NCBI RefSeq assembly: GCF_024213555.1 | Contig: NZ_JANAVO010000016.1 | Location: 1-64,000 of the forward strand | From: Allokutzneria sp. A3M-2-11 16 | Lineage (GTDB): Bacteria > Actinomycetota > Actinomycetes > Mycobacteriales > Pseudonocardiaceae | Length of the DNA stretch: 64,000 nucleotides | Reading direction: 5' to 3' | The notes under the pieces: generated by a model | Told to the model about the DNA's origin: nothing | What the model saw: the letters and a program-made list of their open reading frames with translations, nothing else | Database searches by the model: none | Position numbers and translations under genes: made by a program | Shown: positions 47,803-61,200 of the stretch, in pieces | Numbering within the stretch: position 1 is the first letter of the stretch | How the letters are laid out: the number at the start of each line of letters is the position of its first letter

Positions 47803-47865
47803 TTCGCTGTTCAGGGCGTGTTTCTAGCTATTCGTACAGTTGACGCCAGAGAAGCGGAGAGTGGG

Positions 47866-50800
47866 ATGGCGAATTCCTCCGAGGAGCTCATCGCGGCGCT
47901 GCGTGAGTCCCTGAAGGAAAACGCGCGGCTGACGGCCCGGAATAGCGAACTCGCCGCCGCCGCGACCGAGCCGATCGCGATCGTCGGCATCGGCTGCCGC
48001 TTCCCCGGCGGTGTGCGCACCCCGGAGCAGCTGTGGGACCTGGTGGCCAGGGGCGGCGAGGGCGTCTCGGACTTCCCGACCGACCGCGGCTGGGACCTCG
48101 GCTCGCTGTTCCACCCCGACCCCGACCACCAGGGCACCTCCTACACCAGCCGCGGCAACTTCCTGCACGACGCCGCCGAGTTCGACCCGGAGCTGTTCGG
48201 GATCAGCCCGCGCGAGGCCCTGGCGATGGACCCGCAGCAGCGGCTCCTGCTGGAGGTCGCGTGGGAGGCGTTCGAGCGCGCGGGAATCGACCCCGGCACC
48301 GTGAAGGGCAGCGCCACCGGGGTGTTCGCGGGCCTGATGTACAACGACTACGGCCAGAACCTGGACGAGCTGCCCGAGGGCGTCGAGGGGTTCCTCGGGA
48401 CCGGCACCACCGGCAGCGTGCTCTCCGGCCGGATCTCCTACACCTTCGGGCTCGAAGGCCCCGCGGTCACCGTGGACACCGCGTGCTCCTCCTCGCTGGT
48501 CTCGATGCACCTTGCGGCGCAGGCACTGCGCACGGGGGAGTGCTCGCTGGCGCTGGCCGGCGGCGTGACGGTGATGTCGGTTCCGGACACCTTCGTCGAC
48601 TTCTCCCGCCAGCGCGGCCTTTCCGTGGACGGGCGGTGCAAGTCCTTCGCCGCCGCGGCGGACGGCACGGGCTGGTCCGAGGGCGCGGGCATCCTGTTGC
48701 TGGAGAAGCTTTCCGACGCCAAGCGCAACGGCCACCCGATCTTCGCGGTGGTGCGCGGCTCGGCGGTGAACCAGGACGGCGCCTCCAACGGCCTCACCGC
48801 CCCGAACGGCCCTTCGCAGCAGCGGGTGATCCGCCAGGCGCTCGCCAACGCTGGTCTGTCCACTTCGGACGTTGACGCGGTCGAGGCGCACGGCACCGGC
48901 ACCGTGCTCGGCGACCCGATCGAGGCGCAGGCCGTTATCGCCACGTACGGCCAGAAGCGTGACACTCCGCTGTACCTGGGATCGTTGAAGTCCAACATCG
49001 GGCACGCGCAGGCCGCCGCCGGTGTCGCCGGTGTGATCAAGACCGTGATGGCGCTGCGGCACGGAGTTCTGCCGCAGACGCTGCACATCGATGAGCCTTC
49101 GCCGCACGTGGACTGGACGGCCGGAGCCGTTTCGCTGCTCACCTCCGCTCAGGAGTGGCCTGAGGTTGACCGCCCGCGCCGTGCGGCTGTCTCGTCGTTC
49201 GGGATCTCCGGCACCAACGCACACGTGATCCTGGAGCAGGCCCCTGCTGTCTCCTCTCCATCGGAGAAGGTTGTCGAGCCGGTCGCGCTGCCGTGGATCG
49301 TCTCCGGCAAGACTCCCTCGGCGCTTGAGGCTCAGGTCGCGCAGCTGCGGTCCTTTGTGGACGCCAATGAAGCTTTGTCCAGTTTGGACATTGCATTCTC
49401 GCTGGCCACCACGCGTGCGGCGCTGGATGAGCGGGCGGTCTTCCTCGGTTCGCTCGACGGTGAGCCTGTCGCGCGGGGACGCCTGGTCAAGGGCAAGACC
49501 GCGTTCCTGTTCACCGGCCAGGGTTCGCAGCGTCGTGGTATGGGTCAGGAGCTGTACGCCGCGTACCCGGTGTTCGCTGCGGCTTATGACGAGGTGCGTG
49601 CGCTTCTTCCCGCGATCTCCGAGGAGGAGTTGGACCAGACCGGGAATGCTCAGCCCGCGCTGTTCGCGCTGGAGGTTGCTCTGTACCGGCTCGTCGAGTC
49701 GTGGGGCATCAAGCCGGACTTCCTGGTCGGGCACTCCATTGGTGAGTTGGCCGCCGCGCACGTCGCCGGTGTGTTCTCGCTGGAGGATGCCGCTCGTCTG
49801 GTGGCAGCTCGCGGGCGGTTGATGCAGGCTTTGCCCACTGGTGGAGCCATGATCGCGATCCAGGCGACTGAGGAAGAGGTTTCTTCCAAGCTTGTCGACG
49901 GCGTGGACATCGCGGCGATCAACGGGCCCCGCGCCGTGGTGATCTCCGGTGTGGAGGCGGCCGCGCTCGCAGTGGCGGAGCAGTTCAAGGACCGCAAGAC
50001 CAAGCGCCTGGCCGTGTCGCATGCGTTCCACTCGTCGCTGATGGACGACATGCTGGCCGATTTCGCCAAGGTCGCGCTGTCGGTGACGTACTCCGAGCCG
50101 ACCGTGCAGATCGTTTCGAACGTGACGGGCACGGTTGCCAAGGCGGCCGAGCTGATGTCGCCGGAGTACTGGGTGCGGCACGTGCGCGGCGCGGTCCGCT
50201 TTGCTGACGGCATCGCCACCTGCGCGGAGAAGGGCGTCACCCGCTACCTCGAGCTGGGGCCGGACGGGACTTTGTCGGCGATGGGCGCGGACTGCGCTTC
50301 CGCTACGTTCGCGCCGGTGCTCCGGAAAGACCGTCCGGAGCCGGAAGCGCTGCTCACCGGAGTCGGCCAGGTGTTCGCGGCCGGAGCGAAGGTGGACTGG
50401 GCCGCGGTGTTCGCCGGGACCGGCGCGCGCCGCGTCGACCTCCCGACCTACGCGTTCCAGCACCAGCGCTTCTGGCTGAAGTCCGCGCAGCGCAACAAGG
50501 ATTCCTGGCGCTACCGGGTCAGGTGGGACGCGATCACCGTTCCGCGCTCGTCGCTGCACGGGACGTGGGCGGTCATCGGTTCCCCGAATCCGCTCGTCGA
50601 AGCCGCGCTCACCGCCCGCGGCGCGCAGGTCCAGTGGGTGTCGAGCCCCGCCGAAGCGTCCGAAGTGGACGGATTCCTGTCTATCGGGGCGGACCTCTCC
50701 ACGACCCTGTCCCTCGTTCAGAACGTCGACGTGCCGCTGTGGTGCGCGACGGTCGGGCGGGCTCCCGAGCAGGCACAGGTGTGGGGGCTCGGGCAGGTCG

Positions 50801-52260
50801 TCGCACTTGAACACCCGGAGCGCTGGGGCGGCCTGGTCGAACTCCCGGCGACTCCGGGAGAGCAGGACTTCGAGCTGCTGGCCGATGTGCTCGGCGGGGC
50901 GGAGAAGCAGGTCGCCATCCGCGAGAACAGCGTGCTGGCGCGTCGTTTGGCGCACTCCGAGCCGGGGGCGGCGAAGCGGGAGTGGAAGCCGCGCGGCACG
51001 GTGTTGCTGACCGGTGGCACCGGCGCGCTCGGTTCGTTCACCGCGAAGTGGCTTGCCCGCAACGGCGCAGAGCACCTGGTGTTGTTGTCCCGCCGAGGAA
51101 ACACGGCCCCTGGTGCCGCCGAGCTGAGCGCGGAACTGACCGAACTGGGCTCGCGGGTGACCGTGGCGGCGTGCGACGTCACCGACCGCGACGCGCTGGG
51201 CGAGCTGATCGAGAAGCTGCACGCGGACGGCGAAACCATTCGCTCCGTCATGCACATCGCGGGTGTCGTCGACGACGGACCCCTTGCGGCACTTGACAAT
51301 GCGCGCCTTGAAGGCGTGTTGTCGCCGAAGGTCACGGCCGCGCGGAACCTGCACGAGCTGACCAAGTCCCTGGATCTGGACGCGTTCGTGCTGTTCTCCT
51401 CGCTGGCCGGAGTGTGCGGCAATCCCGGGCAGGGCGCCTATGCGGCGGCCAACGCCCACCTTGACGCGCTCGCCGAACAGCGGCACCTGGACGGGCTGCC
51501 CGCGACCTCGATCGCGTGGGGAGCCTGGGCCGAGGCGGGCATGGCCACCAACGGCACGCTGGACGACGAGCTGCGGCGCTTCGGGATTCGGCCGATGGAC
51601 CCCGCGCGGGCGCTCACCGCTCTGCAAGGCGCCCTGGACCAGGAGGACGTGGCGATCACCGTCGCGGACATCGACTGGCCCCTGTTCGCGCCGAACGTGC
51701 CCGGCACGCTGTTCGACGCGATCCCGGAGGCGGCCAAGCCAGCCCAGCCGGAGAACGAGTCGGCCGCGTTGCTGCGCAAGCTCGACGGCGCGCCCGAGGC
51801 CGAGCAGACCCGGGTGCTCGTGGAGCTGGTCCGGTCGCGAGTGTCCACTGTGCTCGGTCACGCGACCACTGCCGCAGTGCAGCCGGAGCGCGCGTTCTCC
51901 GAACTGGGCTTCGACTCGCTGACCTCAGTGGAGTTCCGCAACCGGCTCAACATGGCTACGGGCCTGGTGCTGCCGACCTCCCTGGTCTTCGACTACCCGA
52001 CGCCGGTTGCGCTCGCGGCCTTCCTGCGCGAGGAGCTGCTGGGCTCGGACAGCGACGCCGACCAGTTGCTGGACCGGCTCGAAGACACCTTGCAGGGCCT
52101 GGAACCCGGCACCGAGCTGCGCGAGCGGCTGGTCGGGCGGCTCAAGGCCCTGGTGTCGGCCACCACGTCGAGCGAGGAGGGGGCCGACCTCGTCGAGTCG
52201 CTGCGGTCCTCCTCCAACGACGAACTCTTCGACTTCATCGACAAGCAGCTCGGCAATTGA
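47866..52260 (+). CDS. Type I polyketide synthase C: module 5 (KS-AT-KR-ACP)
   Basis: 1464-aa single-module synthase. An N-terminal coiled-coil docking segment ([20 protein letters not shown]) precedes KS5 (Cys codon 48484), AT5 (HAFH at 50020-50031, malonyl), KR5 (about 50995-51520, VDD in the LDD position, YAAAN, so B-type) and ACP5 (Ser codon 51916). The C-terminal docking region ends in [13 protein letters not shown]. No DH is present, so the beta-hydroxyl made here is kept, giving the first stable hydroxyl of the chain unless a later DH acts. Start is ATG 47866 with GGAGAG upstream; the frame is open from 47770, but that start lies inside the hairpin. It ends 16 bp before PKS D. Confidence 0.94.
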   Translation: MANSSEELIAALRESLKENARLTARNSELAAAATEPIAIVGIGCRFPGGVRTPEQLWDLVARGGEGVSDFPTDRGWDLGSLFHPDPDHQGTSYTSRGNFLHDAAEFDPELFGISPREALAMDPQQRLLLEVAWEAFERAGIDPGTVKGSATGVFAGLMYNDYGQNLDELPEGVEGFLGTGTTGSVLSGRISYTFGLEGPAVTVDTACSSSLVSMHLAAQALRTGECSLALAGGVTVMSVPDTFVDFSRQRGLSVDGRCKSFAAAADGTGWSEGAGILLLEKLSDAKRNGHPIFAVVRGSAVNQDGASNGLTAPNGPSQQRVIRQALANAGLSTSDVDAVEAHGTGTVLGDPIEAQAVIATYGQKRDTPLYLGSLKSNIGHAQAAAGVAGVIKTVMALRHGVLPQTLHIDEPSPHVDWTAGAVSLLTSAQEWPEVDRPRRAAVSSFGISGTNAHVILEQAPAVSSPSEKVVEPVALPWIVSGKTPSALEAQVAQLRSFVDANEALSSLDIAFSLATTRAALDERAVFLGSLDGEPVARGRLVKGKTAFLFTGQGSQRRGMGQELYAAYPVFAAAYDEVRALLPAISEEELDQTGNAQPALFALEVALYRLVESWGIKPDFLVGHSIGELAAAHVAGVFSLEDAARLVAARGRLMQALPTGGAMIAIQATEEEVSSKLVDGVDIAAINGPRAVVISGVEAAALAVAEQFKDRKTKRLAVSHAFHSSLMDDMLADFAKVALSVTYSEPTVQIVSNVTGTVAKAAELMSPEYWVRHVRGAVRFADGIATCAEKGVTRYLELGPDGTLSAMGADCASATFAPVLRKDRPEPEALLTGVGQVFAAGAKVDWAAVFAGTGARRVDLPTYAFQHQRFWLKSAQRNKDSWRYRVRWDAITVPRSSLHGTWAVIGSPNPLVEAALTARGAQVQWVSSPAEASEVDGFLSIGADLSTTLSLVQNVDVPLWCATVGRAPEQAQVWGLGQVVALEHPERWGGLVELPATPGEQDFELLADVLGGAEKQVAIRENSVLARRLAHSEPGAAKREWKPRGTVLLTGGTGALGSFTAKWLARNGAEHLVLLSRRGNTAPGAAELSAELTELGSRVTVAACDVTDRDALGELIEKLHADGETIRSVMHIAGVVDDGPLAALDNARLEGVLSPKVTAARNLHELTKSLDLDAFVLFSSLAGVCGNPGQGAYAAANAHLDALAEQRHLDGLPATSIAWGAWAEAGMATNGTLDDELRRFGIRPMDPARALTALQGALDQEDVAITVADIDWPLFAPNVPGTLFDAIPEAAKPAQPENESAALLRKLDGAPEAEQTRVLVELVRSRVSTVLGHATTAAVQPERAFSELGFDSLTSVEFRNRLNMATGLVLPTSLVFDYPTPVALAAFLREELLGSDSDADQLLDRLEDTLQGLEPGTELRERLVGRLKALVSATTSSEEGADLVESLRSSSNDELFDFIDKQLGN

Positions 52261-52276
52261 GTAGTGGGGATCTCTA

Positions 52277-55200
52277 ATGTCTTCTGCTGAGAACAACAAG
52301 CTCCGCGATTACCTCACGCGCGTCACGGGCGAGCTGCACGCGACGAAGCTGCGGTTGCGCGAGGCCGAGGAGAAGGACTTCGAGCCGGTCGCGATCGTCG
52401 GGATGGCCTGCCGGTTCCCCGGGGCCGACTCGCCGGAGGCGTTCTGGCGGATGATCGCGGACGGCGTCGACGGCGTCCGCGAGTTCCCCACCGACCGCGG
52501 CTGGGACCTGGAACGGCTCTACGACCCCGATCCCGACCACCTCGGCACCTCCTACGTGCGCAGCGGCGGATTCCTCACCGCGGCGGGGGAGTTCGACGCC
52601 GAGCTGTTCGGGATCTCCCCGCGCGAGGCCCTGGCGATGGACCCGCAGCAGCGGCTGTTGCTGGAGACCTCGTGGGAGGCGTTCGAGCGCGCGGGCATCG
52701 ACCCGACCTCGCTTCGCGGTTCACGGACCGGTGTCTTCGCGGGCACCAACGGCCAGGACTACGGCCGCACGATCACCGAGCCGATGGAGGGCATCGAGGG
52801 CTACCTCGGCACCGGCATCTCGGGTTCGGTCCTGTCCGGCCGACTGTCCTATGTGTTCGGCCTGGAAGGCCCGGCCGTCACGATCGACACCGCGTGCTCT
52901 TCGTCACTGGTGGCCATGCACCTTGCCGTGCAAGCACTTCGGTCCGGTGAGTGCACTCTCGCGCTCGCAGGTGGCGTCAGCGTGATGTCCGGTCCGGACG
53001 CGTTCGTCGAGTTCTCCCGCCAGCGCGGCCTCGCCCGCGACGGGCGGGTCAAGGCGTTCTCCGCCTCCTCCGACGGGACGGGCTGGGGCGAAGGCGCCGG
53101 AATGCTGCTGCTGGAGAAGCTTTCCGACGCGCAGCGCACCGGACACCCGGTCTTGGCCATCCTGCGCGGCACCGCCGTGAACCAGGACGGCGCTTCGAAC
53201 GGCCTCACCGCGCCGAACGGCCCGTCGCAGCAGCGCGTCATCCGCCAGGCGCTCGCCAACGCTCGTCTGTCTACTAAGGACGTAGACGCGGTCGACGCGC
53301 ACGGCACCGGTACGACGCTCGGTGACCCCATCGAGGCTCAGGCGCTGCTCGCCACCTACGGCCAGGGGCGCGCCGAGCCCCTGTGGGTCGGATCGGTGAA
53401 GTCCAACATCGGCCACACCCAGGCCGCCGCCGGTGTGGCCAGCGTGATCAAGATGGTGATGGCCATCCGGCACGGTGTGCTGCCGCAGTCGCTGCACATC
53501 GACGCGCCAACCCCGCACGTGGACTGGACCGCTGGCGCGGTCTCTCTGCTTTCGTCTGCCCGTGACTGGCCCCAGGTGGACCGCCCGCGTCGTGCGGGCG
53601 TTTCGTCTTTTGGTATCTCTGGAACCAATTCGCACGTCATCGTCGAAGAAGCGCCTGCCCCCGTTGAGGAGAACACCGAGCCGACTGCGTGTCTCCTTGG
53701 CGCGCACGTGCCGTGGGTGGTGTCCGGCAAGACTCCGGAAGCTTTGCAGGCTCAGGCTGCGGCACTTCTGTCCGTTGTGGACGGTTCTGAGCCGCTTGAC
53801 CTCGGGCGCGCGCTGGCCTCGACGCGGGCTCGACTGGACCACCGCGGCGTCGCGTTCGGCGTTTCGCAGCTGCGCGCTCTGGCGGCTGGTGAGCCGGGGG
53901 TTGTGACCGGGCAGGCCACGGGCGGTCAGCTCGCGGTGCTGTTCACCGGTCAGGGTTCGCAGCGCCTGGGAATGGGGCAGGCGCTCTACGAGGCGTTCCC
54001 GGTGTTCGCGGCGGCCTACGACGAGGTGCGGGCGCTTCTGCCTTCGGTTCCCTCCACACAGGAGGAGCTGAACGAGACCGGCAACGCCCAGCCCGCGCTG
54101 TTCGCCCTGGAAGTGGCGCTGTACCGGCTGATCGAGTCCCTGGGTGTGCGCCCGGACTTCCTCGCTGGGCACTCGATCGGTGAGCTGGCCGCCGCTCACG
54201 TCGCGGGCGTGTGGTCGCTCGAAGACGCGGCCCGGATCGTCACCGCACGCGGTCGGTTGATGCAGGCTTTGCCCAGCGGTGGAGCGATGATCGCGATCCA
54301 GGCGACTGAGGAGGAGGTTCGCGCCCAGCTCGTCGATGGCGTGGACATCGCGGCGATCAACGGGCCCCGCGCTGTGGTGATCTCCGGCGAGGAGGCTGCT
54401 GCGCTCGCCGTTGCGGAGCAGTTCAAGGACCGCAAGACCAAGCGTCTTCCCGTCTCGCACGCTTTCCACTCCGGCCTGATGGACGGGATGCTCGCCGAGT
54501 TCGGCAAGGTTATCGCGTCGGCCACCGCCTCCGCGCCGACCATCCAGATCGTCTCCACGCTCACCGGTCGCGCCGCGACCACCGAAGAACTGTCCTCTGT
54601 GGACTACTGGGTTCGGCATGTGCGCGAATCCGTGCGTTTTGCCGATGCCGTCACGACGCTCGCGGAAGCCGGAGTCACCAAGTTCCTGGAGCTGGGTCCG
54701 GACGGTGTGCTCACCGCCGCGGGCGCGGACTGCGCTGAAGGCAAGTTCATCGCGTCTCTGCGCAGGGATCGCGACGAGCCGCAGACCTTCGTCACGGCGC
54801 TGGCCGAGCTGTACGTCAACGGCGGCAGCGTGGATTGGGCCTCGGCGTTCGAGGGCCCGGCCCGGCACGTCGACCTGCCCACCTACGCTTTCCAGCGGCG
54901 CCACTACTGGCTGCCGATGCAGCGGGCCACCGGCGATGCTTCCGGCCTGGGCCTCGGCTCCCTGGACCACCCGCTGCTCGGCGCTTCGGTGTCTCTGGCC
55001 GACGCTGAGGGTTTCCTGTTCACCGGGCGCCTCTCGACCTCCACGCACTCGTGGCTGGCCGATCACGTGGTGATGGGCGCGATCGTCGTGCCTGGCACCG
55101 GCTTGGTCGAGCTGGCCGTGCGCGCTGCCGACGAGGTGGGTTGCGGCGTCCTCGAAGAGCTGACGTTGCAGGCCCCGCTCGTGCTGCCCGAGGACGGCGG

Positions 55201-58200
55201 TGTTCAGGTCCAGCTCGCTGTCGCGGCTCCCGATGAGTCCGGCCGCCGCGCGCTGACCTTGCACTCCCGTCGTGACGACAGCGCGTGGACCTTGCATGCC
55301 ATCGGTTCCGTTGCGCCCGTCGCCGCTGCACCGAACTTCTCCTTGGAGGAGTGGCCGCCTGCCGGAGTCACCGCTGCCTCCGTGGAGACGCTGTACGACG
55401 ACTTCAACGCCACCGGTCTGAGCTACGGGCCGACCTTCCGTGGACTGACCGCCGCCTGGACTCGCGGCGAGGAGATCTTCGCTGAGGTCGAACTGCCCGA
55501 GGCTGTTCAGGGGGAGGCGGGCAAGTTCGGCCTGCACCCGGCGTTGTTGGACGCCGCACTGCATTCGTTGGTCGTCGGCGAGTCTTCGGATGAGGGCGCC
55601 AGGTTGCCCTTCGCGTGGAGCGGAGTGTCGCTACACGCTTCCGGAGCTTCCGCGCTGCGCGTGCACGTGAAGATCACCGGCAAGGACGTGGTGTCCCTGC
55701 GGGTCGCTGACACCACCGGTGCTCCAGTGGCCACTGTGGACTCTCTTGCGCTGCGGGCGGTTTCGGCCGAGCAGATCCAGGCCGCGGGTGCCGGAGAGCA
55801 CGACTCGCTCTACCGGGTCGACTGGACGCAGGTGCCGCTCGCACAGGGCTCTGCCTCTTCCTACGTGGTGCACCGCGTTGTCGGCGAGGACGGCGACACG
55901 GTCAGCGCCACGCACACGGCCACGCACGACGTACTGCGCGTTCTTCAGGATTTCCTTGCTGAGGAAGGTGATTCCAAGCTCGTCATCCACACCACCGGCG
56001 CGGTCATGGACGTCACTGACCTGCCCGCCGCCGCGGTGTGGGGCATGGTTCGGGTTGCGCAGGCGGAAAGTCCCGATCGCGTTGTGCTGATCGATGCCGA
56101 GGACGACGCGAAGTTCGACGAGATCGTCGCCAGCGGTGAGGCTCAGGTCGCGGTGCGCGGCGCCGAGGTCTTCGTGCCGCGCCTGGCGACGATGGCGGGC
56201 AGCGGAGTGCTCGTGCCCCCGGCCGAGAAGACTTGGCGCCTGGGCATGTCCGGCAAGGGCACACTGGACCACCTGGTCCTGGAACCGCTTCCGCAGTCGG
56301 AGCTCGCGCCGACCCACGTGCGCATCGGGGTTCGCGCGGCCGGTGTGAACTTCCGGGATGTGCTCAACGTCCTGGGCATGTACCCGGGCGACGCGGGGCT
56401 GCTCGGCAACGAGGTCGCCGGTGTCGTGCTTGAGGTCGGCTCCGAGGTGACCGACCTCGCGGTCGGCGAGAAGGTCATGGGCCTCGCGTTCGGCGGCATC
56501 GGACCCGTCGCGGTCACTGACCGGCCGATGCTGACCCGCGTCCCGAAGGGCTGGACGTTCGAGGAGGCCGCCTCAGTTCCGCTGGTGTTCCTCACCGCCT
56601 ACTACGGTCTGCGGGACCTCGGTGGCCTGAAGGCGGGCGAGTCGGTGCTGATCCACGCCGCCGCCGGTGGTGTGGGTATGGCCGCCACGCAGATCGCGAT
56701 GCACCTGGGCGCGACGGTTTACGGCACGGCGAGCAAGGGCAAGTGGGATGTGCTGCGGGAGCAGGGCATCGAGCACATCGCGTCGTCGCGCACCACGGAC
56801 TTCGAGCAGGAGTTCCTGTCCATTTCGGACGGTCGCGGCGTTGACGTGGTGCTCGACGCACTCGCGGGTGAGTTCGTCGACGCGTCGCTGCGGCTGATGC
56901 CGCGTGGCGGCCGGTTCCTGGAGATGGGCAAGACCGACATCCGCGAGCAGGAGGACGTCGACCGGCAGTACCCCGGTGTCCAGTACCAGGCGTTCGACCT
57001 GATCGAGGCCGAGGCGTCGCGCGTGGCGTCGATGTGGGCCGAGCTGATCGAGCTGTTCGACGCCGGTGTCCTGAAGCCGCTGCCGATCAGGACCTGGGAC
57101 GTTCGCCGCGCCCCCGAGGCGTTCCGGTTCATCAGCCAGGCCAAGCACATCGGCAAGGTCGTCCTGACCGTCGAGCGCGGGGTCGACCCCGAGAGCACCG
57201 TGCTGATCACCGGTGGCACTGGCGGGCTCGGGAAGCTCTTCGCCCGTCACATGATCACCGCGCACGGCGTGAAGAACCTGGTGCTGACCAGCCGCCGCGG
57301 TGCCGACGCGCCCGGTGCCGCCGCCCTCGTCGAGGAACTGGCCGAACTTGGTGCCTCCGTCGAGATCGCGGCGTGCGACGTGGCCGACCGCGACGCGGTT
57401 TCGGCTCTGCTGGGCGGAATCCCGGACCTGGACGGGGTGATCCACACCGCCGGTGTGCTCGACGACGGCATGATCACCTCGCTCACCCCGGAGCGGGTGG
57501 ACACCGTGTTCGGGCCGAAGGTCGACGCCGCGTGGCACCTGCACGAGCTGACCCGCGACCGTGACCTGGCGATGTTCGCGCTCTTCTCGTCGGCGGCGGG
57601 CCTGCTCGGCAACCCCGGGCAGGGCAACTACACCGCGGCCAACGGGTTCCTGGACGCGCTCGCTTCGTATCGTCGCGCCCAGGGATTGCCCGCGCAGTCG
57701 TTGGCGTGGGGCCTGTGGGTCGGCGGCATGGCGGGCACGCTGTCCGAGGCCGAGCTGGCGCGGATGAAGGGCTCCGGCACCGGCGCGCTGACCCACGAAG
57801 AAGGCGTCGAGCTGTTCGACGCCGCGCACGCGATGGGCCTTTCCGTTGCGGCGCCGATGAAACTGGACCTGCCGGAGCTGGAGGCGTTCGCGCGCACCGC
57901 TTCGCTGCCGCCGCTGTTGCGTGGCTTGGTGCGGGCCACCCGCCGCGCAGCGCAGTCGGGCGAGGCTCAGGGCTCGTCGCTGGCGAAGCGCCTGGCCGGG
58001 CTGACCGAGGCCGAGCAGGACCGGACGCTGCTGGACCTGGTCCGCACGCAGGTCGCGTTGGTGCTGGGCCATGTCACGCCGGAGACCGTCGAGCCGGGCC
58101 GCGGCTTCATGGAGATCGGCTTTGACTCGCTGACCGCCGTGGAGCTGCGCAACCGCCTCGGCGCGGTGACCGGGCTGCGGCTTCCGTCCACACTGATCTT

Positions 58201-61200
58201 CGACTACCCGACCCCGGTCGCGCTCACCGGGTACGTTCGTTCGGAGCTGGTCGGTTCCTCGGGACTGTCCACTGTGGTCAGGTCGACTGCCTCCAGTGAC
58301 GAGCCGATCGCGATCGTGGCCACGGCGCTGCGCTTCCCCGGTGGCATCAACACCCCGGACGATCTGTGGCGCTTCGTCATGGGCAACGAGCACGCGATCA
58401 CTGGCTTCCCGACCGACCGCGGCTGGGACCTGGACGGCTTGTTCAGCACGGAGCCGGGCAGGCAGGGCACCTCGTACGCCAAGACCGGTGGCTTCCTGCA
58501 CGACGCCGCCGAGTTCGACCCGGAGTTCTTCGGCATCAGCCCGCGCGAGGCCATGGCCATGGACCCGCAGCAGCGCCTGATGCTGGAGGTGTCGTGGGAG
58601 GCCATGGAGCGCGCCGGGATCGACCCGTCGTCGCTGAAGGGCAGCTCCACCGGCGTTTTCGCGGGCGTGATCTACAACGACTACGCGTCGCGGCTGACCG
58701 CTGTGCCGGAGGAGATCGAAGGCTTCCTGGGCACCGGTGCTTCGATGAGCATCCTGTCCGGACGCGTGGCCTACACCTTCGGCTTCGAAGGCCCCGCGAT
58801 CTCCATTGACACCGCGTGTTCCTCGTCGCTGGTCGCGATGCACCTCGCCGCGCAGGCGCTGCGCAGCGGTGAGTGCGACCTCGCGCTCGCGGGCGGTGTA
58901 ACGGTCATGTCGGTGCCGGACCCGTTCATCGACTTCAGCAAGCAGAACGGTCTCGCGCCGAACGGGCACTGCAAGTCCTTCTCCTCGACCGCCGATGGCA
59001 CGGCGTGGTCGGAGGGCGCGGGCCTGGTGATGCTGGAGCGCCTGTCCGACGCACAGCGCAACGGCCGCCAGATCCTTGCTGTGCTGCGGAGTTCCGCGGT
59101 CAACCAGGACGGCGCGTCGAGCGGTCTGACCGCGCCGAACGGCCCCTCGCAGCAGCGGGTCATCCGGCAGGCGCTCGCCAACGGCGGACTGTCCACTTCG
59201 GACGTCGACGCCGTCGAGGCGCACGGCACCGGCACCAAGCTCGGCGACCCCATCGAGGCGCAGGCGATCCTCGCCACCTACGGCCAGGAGCGCGAGCACC
59301 CGCTGTGGCTGGGCTCGATCAAGTCGAATCTCGGCCACACGCAGGGCGCGGCGGGCGTCATCAGCGTGATCAAGATGGTGGAGGCCATTCGGCGCGGTGT
59401 CCTGCCGCAGTCGCTGCACATCGACGAGCCCACGCCGCAGGTGGAGTGGTCTTCCGGCGCGGTCTCGCTGCTGACCTCGGCTCAGGAGTGGCCTACCGTC
59501 GATCGTCCGCGCCGTGCGGGTGTCTCGTCGTTCGGCATGAGCGGCACGAACGCGCACGTGATCATCGAGCAGGCTCCTGTCGTGGTGGAGTCTTCGCTTG
59601 AGCGCGTTGCTCCTGCTGTGCTGGCTTGGCCGCTGTCCGGGCGCACTGCCGACGCGGTCCCGGCGCAGGCCGCGAAGCTGCGGGACTACTTGGCGGACAA
59701 CGACCTCGACTCGCTCGACATCGCGTTCTCCTTGGCTGTCAAGCCGCGTCATGAACACCGTGCCGCTGTGGTCGGCGCTTCCCGCGATGAGCTGATCGCT
59801 GCCCTGTCGGCTTTGGCTGAGGGAGAAGCGGTTGTCCGGGGGCGCGCGGGCAGTGGCCCGATCGCGTTCATGTTCACTGGTCAGGGTTCGCAGCGCCTCG
59901 GCATGGGGCAGGCGCTTTACGCGGCGTACCCGGTGTTCGCGGCAGCTTATGACGAGGTGCGTGCGCTGCTGCCCGCGATCTCGTGGGATGAGTTGGACCA
60001 GACGGGTAATGCTCAGCCCGCGCTGTTCGCTCTTGAGGTTGCGCTGTACCGACTCGTCGAGTCGTGGGGTGTGCGGCCGGACTTCCTGGTCGGGCATTCG
60101 ATCGGTGAGCTGGCCGCCGCGCACGTCGCCGGTGTCTGGTCACTGGAGGACGCGGCGCGCGTCGTCGCCGCCCGTGGTCGGTTGATGCAGGCTTTGCCCA
60201 GTGGTGGAGCCATGATCTCGATCCAGGCCACCGAGGAAGAGGTTCTGCCGCACCTGAACGACAAGGTCGGCATCGCGGCGATCAACGGCCCGCGTTCCAT
60301 CGTGATCTCCGGCGACGCGAAGGCCGCCAAGAAGGTCGCGAAGAACTTCGAGAAGACCAAGCAGCTGACCGTTTCGCACGCGTTCCACTCGGTGCTGATG
60401 GACGAGATGCTGGAGGAGTTCCGCGCGGTCCTGGAATCGGTCACCTACTCCGAGCCGACGATTCCGCTGGTGTCCAATGTGACCGGTGGGCTCGGCGAGT
60501 CGGTCACGGACCCGGAGTACTGGGTGCGGCACGTCCGCGACGCGGTGCGGTTCGCGGACGGCATCGCCGCCTTGGAGGCCGCCGGTGTCCGCCGCTTCGT
60601 CGAGCTGGGCCCGGACGGCACGCTCTCCGCGATGGGCGCGAACTGCGCTGCCGACGGCGTGTTCATTCCCGTGCTGCGCAAGGACCGCGACGAGGTCGTT
60701 AGCGCGACTATCGCGCTCGCCGCATTGGACGCCAACGGCATCGACGTCGACTGGTCGGTGATCTACTCGGACACCGGCGCACAGCGTGTCGACCTGCCCA
60801 CGTATGCCTTCCAGCACAAGCGTTACTGGGTCAACTCGCCGTCGACCCCGGGCGATGCCACCGGTCTCGGGCTCGGTGCGGCGGAACACCCGCTGCTCGG
60901 CGCGCTGGTCACGCTGCCCGACTCGGACGGGCTTGTGCTGACCGGTCGCCTGTCGCTGGACTCGCACCGTTGGCTGGCCGACCACGCGGTCATGGGTTCC
61001 GTTCTGTTGCCCGGCACCGCATTCGTCGAGCTGGCCGTGCGCGCTGGCGACGAGCTCGGCCTTGGCTCGGTGCAGGACCTGACGTTGCAGGCTCCGCTCG
61101 TGCTGCCGGAGAGCGGTGGTGTTCAGCTGCGGCTGACCGTAGACCCTGCTCAGCGGTCGCTGTCGATCTACTCCCGTGCTCAGGACGCTGTCGGTGAACC

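Noticed and set aside
47770-47865. Longer start of PKS C at 47770
   Set aside because: The added residues lie inside the large hairpin and lack a docking-domain character; ATG 47866 has a clear ribosome-binding site and begins the docking helix.
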